From assembly GCF_002563795.1 (NCBI RefSeq), contig NZ_PDJL01000004.1, forward strand, positions 496,001 through 560,000: a DNA stretch of 64,000 nucleotides. The letters are read 5' to 3'. Origin of the DNA: Vibrio sp. ES.051 (lineage in GTDB: Bacteria; Pseudomonadota; Gammaproteobacteria; Enterobacterales; Vibrionaceae). The notes below the pieces were generated by a model. It ran no database searches. It saw only the letters and a program-made list of their open reading frames with translations, and was not told the DNA's origin. Position numbers and translations under genes: made by a program. Positions 28,390 through 39,250 of the stretch are shown piece by piece; positions within the stretch are counted from its first letter, which is position 1, and every line of letters starts with the position of its first letter.

Positions 28390-29766
28390 CTATCGACCAT
28401 CAATTTCGGAATGGGCAATGTGGTAACAAGGCTCATAACTTGAACCACTTGGCAGTTTCATTCGATGTTGTTCGACGAAGTCTTTTAATAACTTATCGAG
28501 TTTTTTCATCAATACCGGATCACCATGAATAGTAAAAGGTCCTCGACGTTCGATTTCTCGAATACCTTCCGCTTTTACGTTACCTGCCACGATACCGGAG
28601 AAGGCTTGACGCAAGTTTGCCGCCAGTGCTTGAGGCGCTTGATTCAAGCTCAGATCCAATTGTTGCATCGACTCATGAGTCGGCTCGAATGGCAGCTGGA
28701 AGTTAGGTTCGATTTTTAATGACCAGTTGAAACTGTACGCATCGTCTCGCTTTTTACGGTGTTCACGCACTTTATCCATCGAACGTTTCATGATGCGCGC
28801 GACTTCTGCCGGGTCATCAATGACGATTTGATAATGCTTTTGCCCCTCTTCCCCGAGTGTGTCGCGGATAAACTCATCGATAGAGCGGAAGTACTCTTCG
28901 CTCTCTTTGGGTCCGGTTAGTACGATAGGCATGGGCTGATCGGCATTGTCTGGGTGCATCATGATGCCAAGAAGATACAGCAGTTCTTCTGCTGTTCCGG
29001 GGCCGCCCGGGAATATCACCACACCGTGCGCCATGCGTACAAACGCTTCCAAGCGCTTTTCGATGTCAGGCATGATGATCAGCTCATTGACGATTGGGTT
29101 AGGTGGCTCAGCGGCAATGATGGACGGCTCGGTTAAACCAAGATAGCGTCGCTCGTTGTAACGCTGCTTTGCATGGCCGATAGCCGCGCCTTTCATTGGG
29201 CCTTCCATTGCGCCTGGCCCACAACCGGTGCAGATATTGAGTTCACGCAGCCCTAGTTCGCTTCCAACTTCGCGGGTGTATTGATACTCAGCTAAATTAA
29301 TTGAATGTCCCCCCCAGCAAACCACCAAGTTTGGTGCGATACCGGGTGTCAGCGCTTTGGCGTTGCGTAAAATACCAAATACTAGGTTAGTGATGTGTAT
29401 GGGGTTGACGAGGTTTAGGCGCTGACTATCTGCTAAGTGCATGTTTACGTATACAATGTCACGCAATACAGAAAACAGATGCTCTTGAATTCCCTTGATG
29501 ATTTCACCGTCGACAAAAGCATGTTCTGGTGGGTTGGTGAGTTCGAGCTTAATGCCTCGCTCGCGGCGCACCACGTTGACCTCAAACGATTGGTGTTTAT
29601 CTAACAGCTCTTTTGAGTTATCGGTATGACTGCCAGAGTTCAATACCGCCAAAGTGCAGTTACGGTAAAGCTGATAAAGATCACTCGAGGCGGTGTTTTT
29701 TAAACGCTCCACCTCCAGTTGAGAGAGCAAATCCATGCTACCTTTGGGGCTTATATGAGTAATCAT
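28390..29766 (-). CDS. ppnN: Pyrimidine/purine nucleotide 5'-monophosphate nucleosidase PpnN
   Basis: The start at the ATG at 29766 (AGGAGG ribosome site) begins [20 protein letters not shown], as in E. coli PpnN, and gives 458 residues; an upstream in-frame extension to 29880 is not needed. It has a LOG-type core with [14 protein letters not shown] and [15 protein letters not shown]. PpnN cleaves nucleoside monophosphates to base and ribose-5-phosphate and is stimulated by (p)ppGpp in E. coli. It is followed by a terminator and xni. Confidence 0.95.
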   Translation of the reverse strand: MITHISPKGSMDLLSQLEVERLKNTASSDLYQLYRNCTLAVLNSGSHTDNSKELLDKHQSFEVNVVRRERGIKLELTNPPEHAFVDGEIIKGIQEHLFSVLRDIVYVNMHLADSQRLNLVNPIHITNLVFGILRNAKALTPGIAPNLVVCWGGHSINLAEYQYTREVGSELGLRELNICTGCGPGAMEGPMKGAAIGHAKQRYNERRYLGLTEPSIIAAEPPNPIVNELIIMPDIEKRLEAFVRMAHGVVIFPGGPGTAEELLYLLGIMMHPDNADQPMPIVLTGPKESEEYFRSIDEFIRDTLGEEGQKHYQIVIDDPAEVARIMKRSMDKVREHRKKRDDAYSFNWSLKIEPNFQLPFEPTHESMQQLDLSLNQAPQALAANLRQAFSGIVAGNVKAEGIREIERRGPFTIHGDPVLMKKLDKLLKDFVEQHRMKLPSGSSYEPCYHIAHSEIDGR

Positions 29767-29876
29767 AATGCCTCCTTGTGTTGTATTCATTTGAGGGAAC
29801 GTACCAACTGACCTAGTAGTTTTATACGTATGGTTCGATAAAGTCGGTTGGTCGATTTGGTTTAAAATAATGACTC

Positions 29877-29930
29877 CCAAGCAACCTCAAGATGCGATAC
29901 CAATAGATACATCATCTTGAAGTGACTTGG
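29877..29930. repeat. 54-bp inverted-repeat element upstream of ppnN
   Basis: CCAAGCAACCTCAAGATG (29877-29894) and CATCTTGAAGTGACTTGG (29913-29930) are imperfect inverted repeats, 15 of 18 positions pairing, around an 18-bp loop. It resembles short REP/MITE-like intergenic elements of Vibrio. It lies between the diverging ppnN leader and the end of the diguanylate cyclase gene. Confidence 0.6.
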
Positions 29931-30045
29931 ATTGTTACAGCTTAGCAGACTGAAAAAGGATAAGTGTGATAACTCGTTGAAAATCGGCGATTATACAGGG
30001 AAGTTGAGTTTAAATAGCTTCGGCTGCTGTTTTTTTGACCGAGAC

Positions 30046-31611
30046 TTAGTTCCAGTTAAGCTGAGTTGTACCGCGTTTTTTGGCATCACTGAGCATTTTT
30101 CTGAGGCGTTCTAATACATGTTCAGGTGCATCAGCGTCTTTAAAAGACGTTGAAACGGCAGTCAGTGTGATGGTGAGGTTTTGTTCGCGGAACCTGAACG
30201 GCAGCTGGCTGACATCACGCTGAATGTGTTTGATGAGATCCAGCGTGTACTCTTCGGAGTGCTCTGGCAAAAGTAGCATAAACTCTTCACCACCAAAGCG
30301 TGCAACGGTTTCCGTTTCCGAGACGCGCTTATTAATTGTCCGGGCAATGATTTTTAACGCCTTGTCGCCAGCGGTATAGCCATAACTGTCGTTGATGGCC
30401 TTAAAGTTATCGACGTCAAACAGAACCACTCGAAGGTTTTTCTGCGAGCGGATCCAGCGGCGGTACTCTAACTCAAGACGGTCATTAAATGCTGTGCGGT
30501 TATACACTTTAGTGAGTGGGTCTCGCAGCATTCGCTGGGCTTGGTCATCCAAGCGTCGATGATAATCTTGTGTGGTTTCAAACACCGCTTCGAGTTGGTT
30601 CTTGCTGTAGTGCAAACGTTCTTGCAGGGCTTGTTCGCGCTCTTCCGCCATCTTTAGGCGCTCGGCGACAGAGGTCATGTTCGCAAACAGTGGTGCCATC
30701 TCTTGTTTAAGAGCCGCTAAGTCTTGCGCTTGATCGAGTGATTGTTGACTTGATTTAATCAGAGCATTCATTTCAGCATTCAGCTCTTGGCGGTGCTCAA
30801 AGTAGGTATGGTGCTGGTCAACGTTCTGATGGACGGTTTTTAAGTTACTTGCAAGTGAAGAATTAAGTTGGTCGAGAAATTGGCTCGAGGCTTTGCGTTC
30901 GAACGTCGTTGCATCAACAACCAGTTTGAGCGTTGAAAGCGTCAGTTCTATGAGGGACTCGGCAGTAACGCCTAAAAGCAATTTGGCGCGAATGTCGAGC
31001 AATTTATCGCCAGATCCTCCCTCAAAGTCGAGTTCGGTAATCGTGTGTTGTAATTCACTAGCAAGGCACTCAAGCTGAGACTTATCGGAGGGATTCTCAA
31101 GATCACTTAAGTGTAAGTGCGAGTGAGATGTGATGATTTTCAGCGCCCGTTCGTAAATGCTTAGCAGCTTGGTGGCTTGGTCGACTTTCTTACCTGTTTG
31201 GGCTTGCGAGACACTCATTAGGTTTCGCAATTCACGGTTTAATTGCGCAGGTAAGCCCGTGATGCGTTGAAGCGTTTCACCGCTGTGTTTGATTTGTTTG
31301 TCGAGGTGACTGTTCTGTTTTTCCGCCGTTTTAGACTGTTGTTGGAGCATTCGTTCCAGTACGGCTAAGCGCGGAATAAGAGTGCTGACATCTTTTTGAT
31401 GTTGTAGTTCTTGTTGAATTTCAAACAGGTACTCGGAAACTTGAGCGTTTGAACCTTGGTAAGCAGAAGACAGTGATGCCACAACGCGTTTGAGAATTTG
31501 TTGTTCACGTTTGAATTTGAGTGAAGTATCACGATGTGTCAGCCTGAGTTGGTCAAGTTGACACCTCAACTGGTGAAGTTGTGACTGAATATCGGATTCC
31601 AGAATTCCCAT
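30046..31611 (-). CDS. Diguanylate cyclase (GGEEF) with N-terminal coiled coil
   Basis: This 521-residue protein has no signal peptide or membrane helix. About 350 residues of helical, Q/L-rich coiled coil precede a GGDEF domain at about 355-520, with active-site RFGGEEF and substrate motifs DVDNFKAINDSYGYTAGDK. Both the metal-binding Asp and the GGEEF are intact, so it should make cyclic-di-GMP from two GTP. The inhibitory RxxD I-site is not present at the expected place (SETE there). The long coiled coil probably dimerises or senses. Confidence 0.88.
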   Translation of the reverse strand: MGILESDIQSQLHQLRCQLDQLRLTHRDTSLKFKREQQILKRVVASLSSAYQGSNAQVSEYLFEIQQELQHQKDVSTLIPRLAVLERMLQQQSKTAEKQNSHLDKQIKHSGETLQRITGLPAQLNRELRNLMSVSQAQTGKKVDQATKLLSIYERALKIITSHSHLHLSDLENPSDKSQLECLASELQHTITELDFEGGSGDKLLDIRAKLLLGVTAESLIELTLSTLKLVVDATTFERKASSQFLDQLNSSLASNLKTVHQNVDQHHTYFEHRQELNAEMNALIKSSQQSLDQAQDLAALKQEMAPLFANMTSVAERLKMAEEREQALQERLHYSKNQLEAVFETTQDYHRRLDDQAQRMLRDPLTKVYNRTAFNDRLELEYRRWIRSQKNLRVVLFDVDNFKAINDSYGYTAGDKALKIIARTINKRVSETETVARFGGEEFMLLLPEHSEEYTLDLIKHIQRDVSQLPFRFREQNLTITLTAVSTSFKDADAPEHVLERLRKMLSDAKKRGTTQLNWN

Positions 31612-31709
31612 GAAGTGGCTACGGTTAAACCTATGTACGACTAATAATTTTCTGATAATAACAAAAAACCTTATAGCGTCATTAGTTATTACGCCTAACC
31701 GGCGTTTAA

Positions 31710-33992
31710 TTATGCATTTTTTAATATTTTCTTGATGTCGTCCTCATTCTTATATGAGGAGTGGATCTTGATCAGGCCTTGGTTAATCGCGTGTTGACAG
31801 GCTGTTCTTATGTTACCAGTTGCAAAGCTGGCTGCAGGTGCATTATCGATGGCCTTCAGGAACACCCAGTGACTTTGTTTGTCTTTTAAGCTGACCTCGC
31901 GAGCAATGTGTGTAGCAAGAAGCAGTAGGTCAAGCAGCTCTTCATCATTGATGGCGGTGTAGGCGCGTGGTAGGAATGGATAGTCACTGATGCCCATGCG
32001 AATAATTCGATTCACGTTATGCTGGTTGGCAAATTCATCGATCCAGGTTTGGAATTTATTGAACATCTCTTCGGCTGAGGCATCACGATCGGCATTCGGT
32101 ACGATATAGAGCAGATTGGCATCAGAGAAATGGTACAAGCGAGACGGTTTATCAACTTTTGACGCAAGGTATTCACCAAAAGCCTGTTCTAGCTCAAGGC
32201 CGGCTTTGTAGCCGTTTTGGACATACATACTACGTAGGAATGGTAAATCGATCATCACAAAACGTAGACGGTCATTGAGCGGTTCGTGAATCAACTCGCC
32301 CATTTGCCACTGTTCGAATGTATCGCTGGATTTTTTCAATGATCGAGACAGTTTGACGTTCAACATGCGTAAATTACGTAAACGAGATCGTGAATGTGTA
32401 AACAGGTCATTACGCAGCTTGTCTATTTCACTGGCTTGACGCTGCATGGTCACGCTACGGCGCATGATGAATAAGAACATCACTAACACCGTAATAAAGA
32501 GGGCAAATGAGATTTTCTGAAACTTACGGTGCTCTATTTCGACTTGTTCAAGACGCTCCGATTGTCCGATATAGTGAATGGTTTGCTCGGCGAACTCTTT
32601 TTGTTGACGGAAGGCATCTTCACTGATTTGGTTGAGTTGTTTTTGTTCCAACAGCACTGAGCTGGTGTATTGCTTATAGGCTTGGAGAGAAAGTTGATAC
32701 TCACCGGCTTGCTCGTAACCAAGCCCCAGTAAACGATAGGATTGTTGTTTAATGAAATTATTGTTTTCAGGTGACTTCTCTGCAAAAGACAGGGCTTTTT
32801 TCGCGTTTTCAATCACTTGTTTACTGTCGTTTTGATGATACGCCAAGCCTGATTGAAGCAGCGCTGCTCTAGCTTCGAGTTTGGGAATGTTGGAGTATTC
32901 CAACAACTCTTTTGAGTGTTCCAAGTATTGCTCGGCGAGGGCGTAGTTGTAGAGTTGTAAATACGTAGCCGCCAAGCTTAGACGAATTTTAATGATTTGG
33001 TTAATGTTCTTGCTGGTACTCTCGTGATCGAGCACGTTAAAGTAGTGTACTAAGGCGAGGTTGAATTTGTCTTGATAAAAGTAAATATCACCCATCTGTT
33101 CTAGCACATCTGCAAGGATTGGCGAGCTAGGGTAGGAGTCGTAGAAATCGGCAGCTTGAGATAAGTGTTCGACCGCTTTATCGTAAACACGGCGTTCTTG
33201 GAACAGCCTTGCCAGCAGACGGTTGACCTTTGCCAACCTTGCTCCGCTATCACTTTCGATGGATTGCCAATAACCATATAGCAACTCCGATAGGGCAAGG
33301 TTGTATTTTTTACTGTTGAGGTAGAACGCTCCGACCGCCGTATAATAGTCGATCAGAGTGAGAGCCGAACGGCTGTCCTCCAGCATGACTTTTGCTTGAG
33401 CATACAAACGCTCCGCATTGATAGTATCGCCACGGTGGGAAGCAAGGAGGGCTCGTTGCATGGTTAATCGATAGTGCACGCTGTCAGTACGTTGTAAAAC
33501 GGCACTCGCCTTATCTAATTGTTGTTCGATTTGCTTTAGGGTTGCTTCTGCCGCAGGGTAATTTTTATCGACCATCCAAATCATTTGGTTGCGAATCAAT
33601 TGCACATCCAAGTCCATGTAAGGCAGCTGGTATTCTTGCGCAAGGCGTTGTGCTTCATCGAGATGTTCAACAGCGGAGCGAACATTGCCCATGGCATAGT
33701 CAGCTTGGGCGATGATTTTATGGGCTTCGATAGTGCTGCCAGGTGTACGGATGTTGCGATCGGTCTCTTCACGAGACATCGATGAAGGGTTGCCACTTTC
33801 TTTGTGTTCGGTGAGTTCACGTTGCGATAAGTAGTTGGCCGCGGCTTGTTTGGCTCGCAACGGTTCGATCTCAGCCAGTTTCTGGGCTTCATTAAGCAAA
33901 GCCGACGATAAAATGGTCGCGTGAAGTGGCAGTGCACATAGCAAGCAAAGAAAGCCAATCAATCTGAATAGACGCGAACGGTCCCAAAGCAT
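31710..33992 (-). CDS. TPR-repeat membrane protein with degenerate GGDEF-like domain
   Basis: A 760-residue protein with a signal peptide (about 1-25), a large periplasmic TPR array (about 100-500), a single transmembrane helix near 520 (FALFITVLVMFLFIM) and a cytoplasmic part. The C-terminal ~180 residues look like a GGDEF fold, but the GGDEF sequence itself is replaced by YHFSDANLLYIVPN, so it should be catalytically dead. It lies beside an active-looking diguanylate cyclase, 98 bp away on the same strand, and may sense periplasmic signals. Function unknown. Confidence 0.8.
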   Translation of the reverse strand: MLWDRSRLFRLIGFLCLLCALPLHATILSSALLNEAQKLAEIEPLRAKQAAANYLSQRELTEHKESGNPSSMSREETDRNIRTPGSTIEAHKIIAQADYAMGNVRSAVEHLDEAQRLAQEYQLPYMDLDVQLIRNQMIWMVDKNYPAAEATLKQIEQQLDKASAVLQRTDSVHYRLTMQRALLASHRGDTINAERLYAQAKVMLEDSRSALTLIDYYTAVGAFYLNSKKYNLALSELLYGYWQSIESDSGARLAKVNRLLARLFQERRVYDKAVEHLSQAADFYDSYPSSPILADVLEQMGDIYFYQDKFNLALVHYFNVLDHESTSKNINQIIKIRLSLAATYLQLYNYALAEQYLEHSKELLEYSNIPKLEARAALLQSGLAYHQNDSKQVIENAKKALSFAEKSPENNNFIKQQSYRLLGLGYEQAGEYQLSLQAYKQYTSSVLLEQKQLNQISEDAFRQQKEFAEQTIHYIGQSERLEQVEIEHRKFQKISFALFITVLVMFLFIMRRSVTMQRQASEIDKLRNDLFTHSRSRLRNLRMLNVKLSRSLKKSSDTFEQWQMGELIHEPLNDRLRFVMIDLPFLRSMYVQNGYKAGLELEQAFGEYLASKVDKPSRLYHFSDANLLYIVPNADRDASAEEMFNKFQTWIDEFANQHNVNRIIRMGISDYPFLPRAYTAINDEELLDLLLLATHIAREVSLKDKQSHWVFLKAIDNAPAASFATGNIRTACQHAINQGLIKIHSSYKNEDDIKKILKNA

Positions 33993-34155
33993 CCTTTCGT
34001 TCCCTCGAACTGTTTTTCCATCCTACTCATTCATTACCCATCACTGCGTCGCGAAATGCTTGCTGAGTACTCAAGCTTTTCATTTCTACAGTTTCTGGAC
34101 GTTGACGAAATAGCATGGGAGTAGATTTAGTGGCATTGATAATAACATGGCTAGC

Positions 34156-34195
34156 AATAAAAACGTTCGGCAATCCTTTAGATTGCCGAACTTAT
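34156..34195 (-). terminator. Terminator after queF
   Basis: An 11-bp stem, GTTCGGCAATC (34165-34175) with GATTGCCGAAC (34181-34191), is followed on the minus strand by GTTTTTATTG. Confidence 0.88.
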
Positions 34196-34212
34196 TTCTG
34201 TCATTAAGATGA

Positions 34213-35058
34213 TTATTGACGAGCCATGCGGTGGTTATGAGCTGGCTTGTCTTGGTCCGTAGAGCGGTATGGGTTGATATCCAAGCCACCACGGCGGGTA
34301 TATCGTGCCAATACGGTCAGTTTACTTGGTTGGCAGTATTTCATTAGGTCGGTAAAAATACGCTCTACGCATTGTTCGTGGAACTCGTTATGTTCACGGA
34401 ATGACACCAAGTAACGCAGCAGCTTTTCACGATCAATTTTCGTGCCTTGGTAACGGATCTCTACGCTGCCCCAATCAGGTTGGTTGGTGATCAAGCAGTT
34501 TGATTTCAGTAGGTGGCTATGTAGAACTTCTTCAACTTGTTCGTGACCTGCCGCGCCTTCAAGCAGATCAGCATCAAAATCGTAACTGGTAATTTCAATG
34601 TCCTGATCATCAATACATTCGCCTTTCATGGTGACGATAGGTTGGTTGGTGTAATGTGTGACAGGGTTGACGTGCACCAATACTGGCTCACCTGCGCACT
34701 CTGACAGATCTTGCGTCAAACGTTCTGCGACCTCTTTCCAGCTCGAAAATCGTGTTTGATTGTAGCTATTTAAGTAGAGTTTGAATGATTTAGACTCAAT
34801 CAGGTTTGCGCTGGTTACTGGGATGCATACCTCGCCAACGGCCACTTGTGGTAAGCCTTTACTATTTAACCAAGACAGTTCGTACAGCGTCCAAATGTCG
34901 TGGCCCATAAAAGGAAGGCTGTCGCCTAACTGAAGGTCATCTCGGTTTAGGCTACGAGGTACGGGTTGCAGCAAGTCCGCGTCGTATTGGTTTGCATACT
35001 CGGTCTTTTTACCTAGTGTTAGGCCAGCAAGCTCTTTAGCGTCTGAATATTTACTCAT
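34213..35058 (-). CDS. queF: NADPH-dependent 7-cyano-7-deazaguanine reductase QueF
   Basis: A 281-residue QueF of the long (two-fold tandem) type. The catalytic Cys lies in [18 protein letters not shown], with the QueF EFHEQCVE segment near the C-terminus. It reduces preQ0 to preQ1 in queuosine biosynthesis for tRNA wobble modification. It is divergent from syd, as in other Vibrio and in E. coli, where syd and queF are neighbours. Confidence 0.95.
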   Translation of the reverse strand: MSKYSDAKELAGLTLGKKTEYANQYDADLLQPVPRSLNRDDLQLGDSLPFMGHDIWTLYELSWLNSKGLPQVAVGEVCIPVTSANLIESKSFKLYLNSYNQTRFSSWKEVAERLTQDLSECAGEPVLVHVNPVTHYTNQPIVTMKGECIDDQDIEITSYDFDADLLEGAAGHEQVEEVLHSHLLKSNCLITNQPDWGSVEIRYQGTKIDREKLLRYLVSFREHNEFHEQCVERIFTDLMKYCQPSKLTVLARYTRRGGLDINPYRSTDQDKPAHNHRMARQ

Positions 35059-35166
35059 ACTTTGTGGTCGTTTTCGATTAGAATAGCGAGAATTTTACTG
35101 AATCCGCTGGTCAATTGCTATCTGGCAAACACGGCTATCTGATAAATAAGGAATGAGGAGACCTTC

Positions 35167-35712
35167 ATGACCCAAACCGTTACTCAGGCGTTACAAGACT
35201 TCAGCTTGCGCTATCAACAAGCTTGGCAAACGAAACACAGTGAGTTGCCACGCAGTGAAGAGCTCGCCGATCTTGTTTCTCCATGTGTTGAAGAGAAACG
35301 CGGTGGGGCAGTATTGTGGAAAGCAGTACCGCGTGAAGCAACCGCGGATTTCACTAATGTAGAGAATGCGATTGAGTTATCACTGCAAGAAGACATTAAA
35401 GCCTTTTATGGATTTCAATACAGCGCAGATATGGAGGCAACTTGGCAAGGTAATACGCTGACATTGCTGCAAGTGTGGAGTGATGATGATTTCACGCGAC
35501 TGCAAGAGAACATCTTGGGTCACTTGGTTACCCAACGCCGTCTTAAGCTTAAGCCCACGGTGTTCATTGCGACAACAGACGCTGAGTTGGATGTGATTTC
35601 TATCTGTAATCTAACGGGAAATGTGATTCTTGAGCGTTTAGGGACTTCTCAGCGTGATGTGCTCGCTGACAACCTAACCGAGTTTCTACTTAAGCTAGAG
35701 GCCGCAGTATAA
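35167..35712 (+). CDS. syd: SecY-interacting protein Syd
   Basis: This 181-residue acidic cytoplasmic protein matches Syd in length and in the segments [24 protein letters not shown] and LQVWSDDDF. Syd binds the cytoplasmic face of SecY and monitors translocon integrity in E. coli. It is divergent from queF and is followed 2 bp later by a zinc-ribbon gene, probably in the same operon. Confidence 0.93.
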   Translation: MTQTVTQALQDFSLRYQQAWQTKHSELPRSEELADLVSPCVEEKRGGAVLWKAVPREATADFTNVENAIELSLQEDIKAFYGFQYSADMEATWQGNTLTLLQVWSDDDFTRLQENILGHLVTQRRLKLKPTVFIATTDAELDVISICNLTGNVILERLGTSQRDVLADNLTEFLLKLEAAV

Positions 35713-35714
35713 GT

Positions 35715-36491
35715 ATGTACGTTATAGAGTTGCAGTTTGAGTGTTTTGATAACACCACAGTCAGTGCGGTAGATAAAGCCATTAATGGTTTGATGGATGC
35801 ACTGCGCTATAACGGCCAAGTGTTAGGACGAGAGTTTCCAATCGTGATGGGCGATGGTGAGTTTTTGGTCCGTGTGGTTTGTCCTGAGCAAGACAGTTTA
35901 CACCCGCGTTACCATTCCGACTTTGTCAAAGTATGCATGAATCGCTTATCGCAAGCCTCATTACTCGCGCCGAAAATGCGCATGCTTGGACGAGATTTAA
36001 ACTCAGAAGAGGCCGCAGAGTCAGAGGCCCCAAGTTGGCAAGTGCTTTACACGACCTATGTGCACACTTGTTCACCACTGCGCAGCGGCGACACCTTGTT
36101 GCCGATTCCTCTTTACCGCAATACTCCCACGTTAAATGGCGACCATAAAGCCGTGATCAAATGGCAGACCGAGTGGCAAGCGTGTGATGAAATTCAGATG
36201 GCGGGTGGCTGCCGCGCAGAGCATGCGACCTTACATGAGATTTGCGATGTGGACAGCGTGTTGTTTCGACGTGGTTGGGACTTACGTGGCCGTATTGAAT
36301 ACATCACTCAGGTTCCAACGTATTATTACCAGTATCGCGTAGGCGGTCAGTCTCTCGACAGCGAAAAAGCACGACCGTGTCCAAAATGTGGCGGAGAGTG
36401 GTTACTGGACGAGCCATTACACGACATCTTCTATTTTAAATGTGATGACTGCCGAATTGTATCCAATATCTCTTGGGATCATATCAAGTAG
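35715..36491 (+). CDS. DUF2310 zinc-ribbon-containing protein
   Basis: A 258-residue cytoplasmic protein that starts 2 bp after the syd stop codon. The C-terminus carries a zinc ribbon (CPKCGGEW and, about 25 residues later, CDDC). The rest is a conserved N-terminal region of unknown fold. The family is annotated as Zn-ribbon-containing, possibly nucleic-acid-binding proteins. It is usually next to syd in Vibrio. No function can be assigned. Confidence 0.75.
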   Translation: MYVIELQFECFDNTTVSAVDKAINGLMDALRYNGQVLGREFPIVMGDGEFLVRVVCPEQDSLHPRYHSDFVKVCMNRLSQASLLAPKMRMLGRDLNSEEAAESEAPSWQVLYTTYVHTCSPLRSGDTLLPIPLYRNTPTLNGDHKAVIKWQTEWQACDEIQMAGGCRAEHATLHEICDVDSVLFRRGWDLRGRIEYITQVPTYYYQYRVGGQSLDSEKARPCPKCGGEWLLDEPLHDIFYFKCDDCRIVSNISWDHIK

Positions 36492-36556
36492 TTGTTGGAC
36501 GCTATGTATGGTTGCCACTGGCTTTGAAGCTCGGTAGTAGGCTTGAAGCAGCAAAT

Positions 36557-36595
36557 AACAAAAGGGCTGATGTGCAAACATCAGCCCTTTTGTGT
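36557..36595. terminator. Bidirectional terminator between the zinc-ribbon gene and metQ
   Basis: A long stem, AAAAGGGCTGATG with CATCAGCCCTTTT, around a TGCAAA loop separates convergent genes. Confidence 0.92.
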
Positions 36596-36614
36596 TCAAG
36601 TTAGTGATGGTGAA

Positions 36615-37424
36615 TTACCAACCTTTCACAACGCCGCCTTTGAATAGCTCTTTCGCCGCTTCGTACACTTCTTCAGTTTGGTACGCCTTGACGAAGTTTT
36701 GGACGTTTTGAGCATTGACATTTTCTTCACGCGCCACGATTAAGTTCACGTATGGTGACTCTTTATCTTCGACGAACACCCCGTCACGCTCTGGAGATAG
36801 GTCAATAGAGCTTGCGTAAGTGGTGTTGATGATAGAGAGCGTTACGTCATCCAAAGAGCGTGGCAGTTGAGGCGCTTCTAGCTCGATGATTTCGACGTTC
36901 TTAGGGTTACCTACGATGTCACGAACGGTGGCTTGCAGGCCAACCCCGTCGCGTAGCTCAATCAAACCTTGTTGCTCAAGAAGTAGCAGTGAACGACCTA
37001 GATTAGTCGGATCGTTAGGGACGGCGATGCGTGCGCCGTCTTGGATGTCTTCAACCGATTTTACTTGTTTTGAGTAACCAGCGATGGGGTAAACGAAAGA
37101 GTTACCTGCGATAGCCAGTTTGTAACCACGATCTTTCACTTGTTGGTCTAGGTATGGTTTGTGTTGGAATGCGTTAGCATCAACAGAACCATCGTCTAAC
37201 GCTGCGTTTGGTGTCACGTAGTCAGTAAAAGTCACCAACTCCACATCCAAATTGTACTTTTCTTTGGCCACTTTCGCTGCCACTTCAGCAACTTGTGCTT
37301 CAGAGCCAGCAATAACGCCCACTTTGACCTTGTTTAGGTCTGTTTCTGTTTCGCCACAACCCACCAGAGTCAGTGCAGAAGCGGCAGTTACAACAGTCAA
37401 AAGGCTTTTGAGGCTAAATTTCAT
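36615..37424 (-). CDS. metQ: Methionine ABC transporter substrate-binding lipoprotein MetQ
   Basis: This 269-residue protein has a lipoprotein signal ending LVGC, lipidated at Cys23, and a NlpA-type binding domain (KVGVIAGSEAQVAEVAA and DGSVDANAFQHKPYL). It captures methionine, including the D form, in the periplasm for MetNI. Third gene of metNIQ, about 30 bp after metI. Confidence 0.95.
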   Translation of the reverse strand: MKFSLKSLLTVVTAASALTLVGCGETETDLNKVKVGVIAGSEAQVAEVAAKVAKEKYNLDVELVTFTDYVTPNAALDDGSVDANAFQHKPYLDQQVKDRGYKLAIAGNSFVYPIAGYSKQVKSVEDIQDGARIAVPNDPTNLGRSLLLLEQQGLIELRDGVGLQATVRDIVGNPKNVEIIELEAPQLPRSLDDVTLSIINTTYASSIDLSPERDGVFVEDKESPYVNLIVAREENVNAQNVQNFVKAYQTEEVYEAAKELFKGGVVKGW

Positions 37425-37456
37425 TTTTATCTCCTTATAATTTATATTTTCAATGT

Positions 37457-38134
37457 TTATCTGTGGTCTACACGACGCACCACTGCGTCACCGAGAGACT
37501 GAATAATTTGCACGAGAACAATCAACATCACGACTGTGACGGCCATGATCGTCGCATCGTAGCGGTGGAAACCGTAACGTATAGCGACATCACCTAAGCC
37601 GCCGCCGCCCACGGTGCCAGCCATGGCAGAGTAGCTTACTAGCGTGACGAGTGTGATGGTGACTGAGTTAATAATCGTCGGCATGGCTTCCGGTAGCAGC
37701 ACTTTTGTGATGATTTGTGTTGGCGCGGCCCCCATAGATTGTGCGGCTTCAACCAGCCCAGTAGGAACTTCTAACAGAGCACCTTCAATCAGACGCGCGA
37801 CGAATGGGATTGCACCAATGGTAAGCGGTACGATTGCTGCCGTTGTGCCAATAAAAGTGCCAACTAACATTTTTGTCACTGGAATAATCGCAACCATTAA
37901 CACTAGAAAAGGCACGGAGCGTCCAATGTTAACAATGGCGCCTAACATACTATTAAGACGGGTGTTTTCTAATAAGCCGCCTTTTTTAGTAATGTGCAGA
38001 ATGACACCCAAAGGGATACCTACCGCGAAACCGACCAGGCCAGCGACCGCAACCATGTATAAGGTTTCCCATGTTGCCCCCAAAAGTAGCTTGCTGTTTA
38101 AACTCAGCCATTCAGAAATCGTATCAAAGGACAT
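37457..38134 (-). CDS. metI: Methionine ABC transporter permease MetI
   Basis: The preferred start is the ATG at 38134, with GAGG upstream; a TTG two codons earlier is weaker. The 225-residue inner-membrane permease has several hydrophobic helices and the EAA loop region in [20 protein letters not shown]. It pairs with MetN and receives methionine from MetQ. It overlaps the end of metN by 11 bp. Confidence 0.95.
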   Translation of the reverse strand: MSFDTISEWLSLNSKLLLGATWETLYMVAVAGLVGFAVGIPLGVILHITKKGGLLENTRLNSMLGAIVNIGRSVPFLVLMVAIIPVTKMLVGTFIGTTAAIVPLTIGAIPFVARLIEGALLEVPTGLVEAAQSMGAAPTQIITKVLLPEAMPTIINSVTITLVTLVSYSAMAGTVGGGGLGDVAIRYGFHRYDATIMAVTVVMLIVLVQIIQSLGDAVVRRVDHR

Positions 38135-39158
38135 AACCAAGTACCTCTACTTTCACGTTGTGCTCACGCAGGAAATCAAGAGCTGCGTTATCATCTTTTT
38201 CATTACCAAACAGCTCAGCGACCATCATGCCGAATTTTACGCCACCAGCATAATCAAGGTCAGAACTTAAAATGCTCACATCAATGTTGTATTTTCGAGA
38301 AATCTGCGACATCAGAGGTGCATCTACTGTGGTGCCTGTAAACTCCAAACGCACCAGAGGGTAGCTGCCTTCAACACGGGTTGGTTGTAGCCGAGCTTGG
38401 TAATCCTCTGGGATAGAAAGATCTAACGTTGAGCGAATAAATTGGTGCGCCAGTTCGGTTTTAGGGTGTGCGAAAATATTGCCGACGGTACCTTTTTCAA
38501 CCAGTTCACCGCCACCAATGATCGCCACTTCGTGGCAGATACTTTTCACCACTTCCATCTCATGGGTGATAAGCAAAATAGTGATGTTTAGCTTGCGATT
38601 GATTTCTTTTAGTAATTCAAGAATGGACTGAGTGGTTGCCGGGTCTAACGCGCTGGTGGCTTCGTCACAAAGCAGCACGCTAGGATCGGATGCCAATGCG
38701 CGAGCAATCGCTACACGTTGCTTTTGACCGCCGCTGAGGTTCGCGGGATAGCTTTCATGTTTGTCTTGCAAACCAACCAGCTTGAGCAGCTCCGTGACTT
38801 TAGTTTGGATTTGCGATTTGTTTTTACCGGCCAGCTCTAAAGGCAAGGCGATGTTATCGAAAACAGTGCGAGACGACAGTAGGTTAAAGTGCTGGAAAAT
38901 CATACCAATGTTGCGGCGGGTTTCGACCAACTGTTTTTTGCTCAGTGTTGTGAGATCAACATTATCGACGATGATCGCGCCAGAGCTCGGCGCTTCAAGC
39001 ATGTTTACACAGCGGATCAGGGTGCTTTTACCAGCACCAGATGAACCGATCACACCGAAGATGGTGCCCTTGGCGATGTGTAGGTTAATGTCTTTCAGGG
39101 CAAGAATTTCCTTACTGCCTTGGTAGAACACTTTATTGACGTTTTTAATTTCTATCAT
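38124..39158 (-). CDS. metN: Methionine ABC transporter ATP-binding protein MetN
   Basis: A 344-residue ABC ATPase with Walker [10 protein letters not shown], signature LSGGQKQR, Walker [13 protein letters not shown] and H-loop ITHEME. A C-terminal NIL (ACT-like) domain (about 260-344) binds methionine and gives trans-inhibition. First gene of metNIQ, under MetJ control (operator at 39281-39320). Confidence 0.96.
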   Translation of the reverse strand: MIEIKNVNKVFYQGSKEILALKDINLHIAKGTIFGVIGSSGAGKSTLIRCVNMLEAPSSGAIIVDNVDLTTLSKKQLVETRRNIGMIFQHFNLLSSRTVFDNIALPLELAGKNKSQIQTKVTELLKLVGLQDKHESYPANLSGGQKQRVAIARALASDPSVLLCDEATSALDPATTQSILELLKEINRKLNITILLITHEMEVVKSICHEVAIIGGGELVEKGTVGNIFAHPKTELAHQFIRSTLDLSIPEDYQARLQPTRVEGSYPLVRLEFTGTTVDAPLMSQISRKYNIDVSILSSDLDYAGGVKFGMMVAELFGNEKDDNAALDFLREHNVKVEVLGYVL

Positions 39159-39250
39159 GTTTCAACCTGCCCAAAGATACGGGGGAACTTCGCTGTCAAA
39201 AACCGCCTTTGACAGAACTTAATGTTGAGCTCTAGCTCAATTCTCAGTTG

